Shown piece after piece: positions 6,090-8,981 of a DNA stretch of 8,981 bases. Origin of the DNA: an uncultured Actinomycetes bacterium (lineage in GTDB: Bacteria; Actinomycetota; Thermoleophilia; Solirubrobacterales; 70-9); the NCBI GenBank assembly GCA_946886425.1, contig CAMPIP010000094.1, forward strand, positions 1 to 8,981, in the 5' to 3' direction. A program made the translations under genes and the position numbers. The first letter of the stretch is position 1, and each line of letters starts with the position of its first letter. The notes under the pieces were generated by a model. The model saw only the letters and a list, made by a program, of their open reading frames with translations. It was not told the origin of the DNA and searched no databases.

Positions 6090-7248
6090 AGTTGGTGCGC
6101 TCCACGATCATCGCCTTGCCTTGACCTCCTGCCACGCACATGGTCTCGAGGCCGACCTGGTGGTCGTCGGTCTCCATCACGTTGAGCAGGGTGCCCATGA
6201 TCCGGGCGCCGGTCATCCCGAAGGGGTGGCCGAGGGCGATCGCGCCGCCGTGGGTGTTGAGCTTGCTTTCCTCGATCCCGCATTCGTCCATGATCGGGAT
6301 CACCTGGGCGGCGAAGGCCTCGTTGAGCTCGACCGCGTCGACGTCGCCGATCGTCATCCCGGCCCGGTCGAGGACCTTCTTGATGGCGCCGATCGGGGCC
6401 ACGCCCATCAGCTCCGGCTCGTTGCCGTAGGTGGCGGCGGTGACGATACGGGCGCGCGGGGTCAGGCCCAGCTCCTTGGCCTTGGTGTCGCTCATCAGCA
6501 GCACCGCGGCGGCGCCGTCGTTGAGCGGGCAGGAGTTGCCGGCGGTGACGCCGCCGCCGCCGAAGGCCTCCGGCAGTTCGGAGAGCTTCTCCAGGGTCGA
6601 GGAGGCGCGCGGGCCATCGTCCTTGGCGACCTCGGTGCCGTCCTCGAGCTTGACCGGGACGATCTCGCGCTCGAAGAAGCCGTCTTCCTGGGACTTCACG
6701 GCGAGTTCCTGGGAGCGCTGCGCGAACTTGTCCATGTCCTCGCGGCTGACGCCGTACTTGTTGGCGACGTTGACCGCGGTCAGGCCCATGTCGATGTAGG
6801 CGTTGGGCTGGCCGTTCTCGCCGATCAGGTTGGGGTTGCGGTCGTCGGCCCCGGCGGGCTCGGTGCGCTCGTTGAAGCGGCTCACCCACTCGACCCCGGC
6901 GGCGATGTAGACGTCGCCCTCGCCGGCCTTGATCGCGTTGCCGGCGTGGCGGATCGCGTCGAGGCTGGAGGAGCAGTAGCGGGAGACGGTGACCCCGTTG
7001 ACCTCCTGCGGCAGCTTCTCGGAGAGCAGCGAGATGATCCGGCCGATGTTGAAGGCCTCGAGGCCCTGCGGCATGCCGACGCCGCAGAAGAGGTCCTCGA
7101 CCAGGGCGGGGTCGACGCCGGGGTTGCGCTCGAGCAGCTGGTCGACCACGAAGGCGCCCATCTCCTCCGGGCGCAACGAGGCCAGCGACCCCTTGAAGGC
7201 ACGGCCGATCGGGGTGCGGATGGTGTCGACGATGACTGCTTCGGGCAT
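6088..7248 (-). CDS. Thiolase (acetyl-CoA acetyltransferase / 3-ketoacyl-CoA thiolase)
   Basis: A complete 386-aa thiolase of usual length. The nucleophile is C92 in SRYCSSSLDAI. NEAF lies at 309-312. The histidine motif is GGAIALGHPFGMTGAR with H341, and the second catalytic cysteine is C371 in MCVAGGQG. All four catalytic elements are present, so it should be active: it cleaves a 3-ketoacyl-CoA with CoA (the degradative direction) or runs in reverse to condense acetyl-CoA. Downstream partners favour degradation. The chain length preferred cannot be read from sequence. The start is ATG 7246-7248, with AAGGAG nine bases upstream (7258-7263). It is the first gene of the operon, 11 nt before the crotonase. 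Its upstream region carries an 18-bp palindrome, so it is probably regulated by a repressor that senses an acyl-CoA or the substrate. Confidence 0.93.
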   Translation of the reverse strand: MPEAVIVDTIRTPIGRAFKGSLASLRPEEMGAFVVDQLLERNPGVDPALVEDLFCGVGMPQGLEAFNIGRIISLLSEKLPQEVNGVTVSRYCSSSLDAIRHAGNAIKAGEGDVYIAAGVEWVSRFNERTEPAGADDRNPNLIGENGQPNAYIDMGLTAVNVANKYGVSREDMDKFAQRSQELAVKSQEDGFFEREIVPVKLEDGTEVAKDDGPRASSTLEKLSELPEAFGGGGVTAGNSCPLNDGAAAVLLMSDTKAKELGLTPRARIVTAATYGNEPELMGVAPIGAIKKVLDRAGMTIGDVDAVELNEAFAAQVIPIMDECGIEESKLNTHGGAIALGHPFGMTGARIMGTLLNVMETDDHQVGLETMCVAGGQGKAMIVERTN

Positions 7249-7293
7249 GCGGGTCCTCTCCTTGCCTTTGACGGGTGCTGAAGTGCGGAGCGG

Positions 7294-7299
7294 AGCGTA
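7294..7299 (-). promoter_or_regulatory. Possible -10 element (TACGCT) of the catabolic operon
   Basis: On the minus strand TACGCT fits TANNNT and lies directly beside the palindrome, about 45 bases before the thiolase ATG. No convincing -35 is visible at 16-18 bp upstream. If real, the operator would occupy the -10/-35 spacer, the usual arrangement for repression. Confidence 0.3.
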
Positions 7300-7317
7300 G
7301 TTGACTCGCGAGTCAAC
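7300..7317. promoter_or_regulatory. 18-bp perfect palindromic operator, TetR-type candidate
   Basis: GTTGACTCGCGAGTCAAC is identical to its own reverse complement over 18 bp. It sits 51 bp upstream of the thiolase start, in the only sizeable intergenic space of the window (7249-7442). Length and symmetry fit the operators of TetR-family repressors that often control acyl-CoA or terpenoid catabolism in actinobacteria. No regulator gene is present here, so the protein must be encoded elsewhere. It could also influence the divergent DUF5679 gene, whose start is 125 bp away. Nearby, GTGCG-ATTG-CGCAC (7324-7337) is a second, weaker inverted repeat. Confidence 0.7.
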
Positions 7318-7368
7318 CGTTTCGTGCGATTGCGCACATACTCCGCCGGTCCTGTCCCCCAGCTCCGT

Positions 7369-7374
7369 TACATT
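7369..7374 (+). promoter_or_regulatory. Possible -10 element (TACATT) for the DUF5679 gene
   Basis: TACATT matches TANNNT and stands out in GC-rich sequence. Transcription would start near 7381, leaving a leader of about 60 nt. No clear -35 is seen. The leader contains a short hairpin TGCCGC-TCA-GCGGCA (7410-7424) immediately upstream of the Shine-Dalgarno, which might modulate translation (inference). Confidence 0.35.
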
Positions 7375-7442
7375 CGGCTCAATCCAGGCTCGCGTAAAGG
7401 CGCGGGCCTTGCCGCTCAGCGGCAGCGAAAGGAGGGCCCGAG

Positions 7443-7586
7443 ATGCCGGAGGGCTACTGCGTCAAAGAGCGCAAGAAGGTCGAGATCAAGGACGCCAAAC
7501 AGGTGACCATGAAAAACGGTCGCCCGGCGATCCAGGGCGTCTGCCCCGATTGCGGGACCAAAATCTTCAAGATCGGGAAACTCTAG
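7443..7586 (+). CDS. DUF5679-family zinc-ribbon-like mini-protein
   Basis: A 47-aa protein beginning MPEGYCVKERKKVEIKDAKQ and ending in CPDCGTKIFKIGKL. The VTMKNGRPAIQGVCPDCGTKIF segment (21-42) is the recognisable core of the actinobacterial DUF5679 family, whose role is unknown; I infer a small cytoplasmic zinc ribbon. Cysteines are C6, C34 and C37. From memory most members have a first CxxC knuckle (YCVKC), which would make four ligands; here that second position is E9, so one ligand seems lost or replaced. The start is well supported: AAAGGAGG at 7428-7435 with seven bases to the ATG. Codon use fits the genome. It is monocistronic-looking, divergent from the catabolic operon and followed 13 nt after its stop by a long hairpin. 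Confidence 0.88.
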   Translation: MPEGYCVKERKKVEIKDAKQVTMKNGRPAIQGVCPDCGTKIFKIGKL

Positions 7587-7599
7587 GCAGGGCCCAGTC

Positions 7600-7661
7600 T
7601 CAAGCTTGAACCCGGGCTGCATCCGCCTCCTAGACCAAGGCGGATGCAGCCCGGGGCTTGA
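7600..7661. terminator. Long hairpin (18-bp perfect stem plus 6-bp outer stem) after the DUF5679 gene
   Basis: Arms 7611-7628 and 7638-7655 are perfectly complementary over 18 bp (CCCGGGCTGCATCCGCCT and its complement), with a 9-nt loop (7629-7637). An outer stem of 6 bp follows, TCAAGC (7600-7605) with GCTTGA (7656-7661), leaving a 5-nt bulge TTGAA (7606-7610) on the left side only. The left foot TCAAGCTTGA is itself a 10-bp palindrome. The position, just past the DUF5679 stop and before the lipoprotein start, fits a transcription terminator. There is no T-tract on either strand, so it may instead be an RNA-stabilising element or a dispersed palindromic repeat. Confidence 0.6.
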
Positions 7662-7681
7662 CACGAACGCGACGGACAGCC

Positions 7682-8182
7682 GTGAACAAGACGATCTTCG
7701 GACTGGCGCTGGTGGCGATACTGATCCTCGCCGGTTGCGACGGCAACGGCGGCGGCGATGCCGCCGACCACGACGGCGGCATCGCCAGGGAGAAAGCGCC
7801 CCCGGGGGCGGAAAGCGGTGTCGCCGTGATCACCCTCTCCAGCGCCAAAGGCGTCGGGCCGGTCCTGGTCGACCACGACGGGTTCACGGTCTACGGCTTC
7901 GGTAAGGACAGGGGGACGGCCCCGGCCTGTTACGGCGCCTGCGCCCGCTCCTGGCCGCCGGTTTTGACCGAAGGGCCGCCGACCGCGGGCGAAGGGGCGG
8001 GCGCCGGCAAGCTCGGCACGACGAAGCGCAAGGACGGAAACACCCAGGTCACCTACGCGGGCCACCCGCTCCACACCTTCGCCGGGGACAGGAAGCCGGG
8101 CGAAGCGAACGGCAACGACGTCGACGCGTTCGGCGGCGAGTGGTACGCGCTGAAGGGAAGCGGCGAGGAGGCTGAGGGATGA
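7682..8182 (+). CDS. Lipoprotein with secreted Yx(FWY)xxD repeats (COG4315-type)
   Basis: A 166-aa predicted lipoprotein. A short hydrophobic signal (IFGLALVAILI, 5-15) is followed by the lipobox LAGC, with C19 as the lipidated residue. Next comes a Gly/Asp-rich linker, then two copies of the secreted repeat. Copy one is VYGFGKD (70-76) with CYGACARSWPP (83-93), including C83, C87 and W91. Copy two is PLHTFAGD (129-136), where the usual Tyr is His, ending in NDVDAFGGEWYAL (145-157). The family is exported and of unknown function. I prefer GTG 7682-7684, though its Shine-Dalgarno is weak (GGA five bases upstream). A TTG at 7658 would add eight residues with three Arg, a plausible n-region, but that start lies inside the hairpin. 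It converges on plsC with a 10-bp gap. Confidence 0.85.
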   Translation: MNKTIFGLALVAILILAGCDGNGGGDAADHDGGIAREKAPPGAESGVAVITLSSAKGVGPVLVDHDGFTVYGFGKDRGTAPACYGACARSWPPVLTEGPPTAGEGAGAGKLGTTKRKDGNTQVTYAGHPLHTFAGDRKPGEANGNDVDAFGGEWYALKGSGEEAEG

Positions 8183-8192
8183 GCCCGGAGGC

Positions 8193-8834
8193 TTACGCCT
8201 CGACCGGCGCCCTGCCGCGCTTGCGATAGGAGAGCGACGGCGGGACCTGGTCGCGGATCTCGGCGAGCAGCCGGGCGGAGAGCTCGCCGGGGTCCTCGTC
8301 GGGACGCGGCTGGCCGCCGGCCGGGTCGAAGAAACGGACCCGGACGCGCGGCCGGCGCGGGAAGCCGGTCAGGTCGGCGGTGCCCTCGATCGCGACCAGG
8401 GTGACGTGCGCCTCCGGCACCTCCAGCGCCAGGCGGCCGATGCCGCTACGGGCCCGCAGCACCTTGCCGCGCGAGCGGGTGCCCTCGGGGAAGACGCCGA
8501 TGCAGGCGCCCGCGCGCAGGGTCTCGATCGCCTTCGCCAGCGCCTGCTTGTCGCCCTTACCGCGCTCGATCGGGATCTGGCCCATGCCGTCGAGGACCGG
8601 GGCGAGGCCGCGCACGTCCCAGAGTTCGGCTTTGGCGAGGGCGCGGATCTGGCGCCGCTTCAGCGCGGCCATCCCGACCATCAGCGGGTCCCAGTGGGAG
8701 TCGTGGTTGCCGACCACAAGCAGCGGCCCGCTCTCCGGCAGACTCTCCACGCCCTCGACCCGCAGACGCGACCAGAGCGCTACCGGCCGGTTGACGGCCA
8801 TCGCGACGCGATAGGTGCGGGTGCGCTCGTTCAC
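8193..8834 (-). CDS. plsC: 1-acyl-sn-glycerol-3-phosphate acyltransferase (PlsC-like)
   Basis: A 213-aa acyltransferase of the PlsC/LPLAT family. Motif I is NHDSHWD (43-49), the HX4D catalytic pair being H44 and D49. Motif II is GQIPIERGKGD (85-95). Motif III is FPEGTRSR (115-122), which binds the glycerol phosphate. Typical members transfer an acyl chain to lysophosphatidic acid at the inner membrane face, giving phosphatidic acid for phospholipid or triacylglycerol synthesis. The C-terminal end is basic (YRKRGRAP). I choose GTG 8832-8834, which opens just before TYRVAMAVNRPVALW. An in-frame GTG at 8933 would add 33 residues that overlap a more protein-like frame. No clear Shine-Dalgarno precedes the chosen start. 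The upstream gene ends 29 bp away on the same strand, so the two may be cotranscribed. Confidence 0.9.
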   Translation of the reverse strand: MNERTRTYRVAMAVNRPVALWSRLRVEGVESLPESGPLLVVGNHDSHWDPLMVGMAALKRRQIRALAKAELWDVRGLAPVLDGMGQIPIERGKGDKQALAKAIETLRAGACIGVFPEGTRSRGKVLRARSGIGRLALEVPEAHVTLVAIEGTADLTGFPRRPRVRVRFFDPAGGQPRPDEDPGELSARLLAEIRDQVPPSLSYRKRGRAPVEA

Positions 8835-8863
8835 GGGCCGTGAGTTGTAGCGGAACGGGGCGG

Positions 8864-8981
8864 TCAGCCGCTGGCGCGCGCGAGGATGGCGCGCAGCGTC
8901 CGCTGGTCCTCGGGCGAGAGGTTCCGCATCCACTCCGGGGGCACCTCGACCGCCTTCATCAGCCGCCTGCGCAGGCGGCTG
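8864..8981 (-). CDS. C-terminal fragment of an unidentified protein
   Basis: The minus-strand frame is open from the right edge to TGA at 8864-8866. The last 38 residues are visible, reading RLRRRLMKAVEVPPEWMRNL, then a charged amphipathic helix (SPEDQRTLRAILARASG). I do not recognise the family. The LSPEDQRTLRAILAR ending resembles the C-terminal helix of some small regulators, but that is too weak for a name. It lies 29 bp upstream of plsC in the same direction. A short protein starting at ATG 8957-8959 (31 aa) is also possible. Confidence 0.5.
   Translation of the reverse strand, partial: SRLRRRLMKAVEVPPEWMRNLSPEDQRTLRAILARASG
8960..8981. repeat. 22-bp perfect palindrome at the right edge
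   Basis: CAGCCGCCTGC (8960-8970) is followed directly by its exact reverse complement (8971-8981), with no loop. It lies inside the coding frame and encodes the Arg-rich SRLRRRL. It ends at the window border and may extend further. Confidence 0.6.

Noticed and set aside
6077..6889. Upstream extension of the crotonase frame to 577 aa
   Set aside because: The extra 271 residues are an Arg-rich shadow of the thiolase gene; ATG 6076 with AAGGAG is clearly the start.
6121..7281. 386-aa plus-strand open frame of the same length as the thiolase on the other strand
   Set aside because: The equal length is coincidental; the frame reads as His/Leu/Val/Gly shadow with no motif, and the thiolase has all catalytic residues.
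7658..7663. Perfect TTGACA -35 hexamer at the foot of the long hairpin
   Set aside because: No -10 lies at 16-19 bp; that position falls on the lipoprotein start codon and is GC-rich.
7583..8074. 163-aa minus-strand open frame across the hairpin and lipoprotein gene
   Set aside because: It runs through the hairpin and opposite a gene with lipobox and secreted repeats; no motif of its own.
8188..8201. GAGGC-TTAC-GCCTC hairpin between the convergent lipoprotein and plsC genes
   Set aside because: The stem is only 5 bp without a T-tract, too weak to call a terminator, though its position would fit a bidirectional one.
8835..8933. 33-residue N-terminal extension of PlsC
   Set aside because: It overlaps the more protein-like end of the upstream gene and is rich in Arg/Ala/Pro; the family normally starts close to the chosen GTG.
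1..8981. CRISPR arrays, insertion sequences, tRNA or rRNA genes, toxin-antitoxin or defence genes
   Set aside because: No spaced direct repeats, transposase motifs, cloverleaf pattern or recognisable defence domain was found by reading both strands.

Overview
The window is a high-GC, gene-dense stretch of a bacterial chromosome. It most likely comes from an actinobacterium; Thermoleophilia/Solirubrobacterales is my guess from overall impression. The supporting clues are the start of an F420-type luciferase-like oxidoreductase, a P-type ATPase resembling mycobacterial CtpE, a DUF5679 mini-protein, frequent GTG starts, and overlapping genes with third-position G/C. I see no mobile element, CRISPR array, tRNA or rRNA, and no intergenic stretch over 200 bp.

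Left part (1-2638): the N-terminus of a luciferase-like (LLM) oxidoreductase runs off the left edge on the minus strand. Only 28 bp separate its start from a divergent, complete 807-aa cation P-type ATPase on the plus strand. That gap holds an AT-rich 11-bp palindrome.

Middle part (2643-7317): a tight five-gene minus-strand operon, read from right to left. It encodes a thiolase, an atypical crotonase, a type I Baeyer-Villiger-like flavin monooxygenase, a PaaI-type hotdog thioesterase, and a gamma-glutamylcyclotransferase-fold protein. Gaps are 11 and 12 nt, and overlaps are 14 and 17 nt. An 18-bp perfect palindrome (GTTGACTCGCGAGTCAAC) sits just upstream of the first gene and looks like the operator of a TetR-type regulator, which is not encoded here. 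The gene set suggests breakdown of a ketone or an alicyclic/terpenoid/steroid-like compound through oxygen insertion, a CoA-ester step and thiolysis. The crotonase lacks both catalytic glutamates of true enoyl-CoA hydratases, so its reaction is open.

Right part (7318-8981): a 47-aa zinc-ribbon-like DUF5679 protein, too short for ordinary ORF calling, is followed by a strong 18-bp hairpin with an extra outer stem. Next is a lipoprotein with the secreted Yx(FWY)xxD repeat (COG4315 type). It converges on a PlsC-type acyltransferase on the minus strand. The C-terminal end of an unidentified protein enters from the right edge.

I see no clear new defence or mobile system. The best leads are the palindrome-controlled BVMO/crotonase/thiolase operon, the crotonase active site, the three-cysteine DUF5679 protein and the long hairpin.
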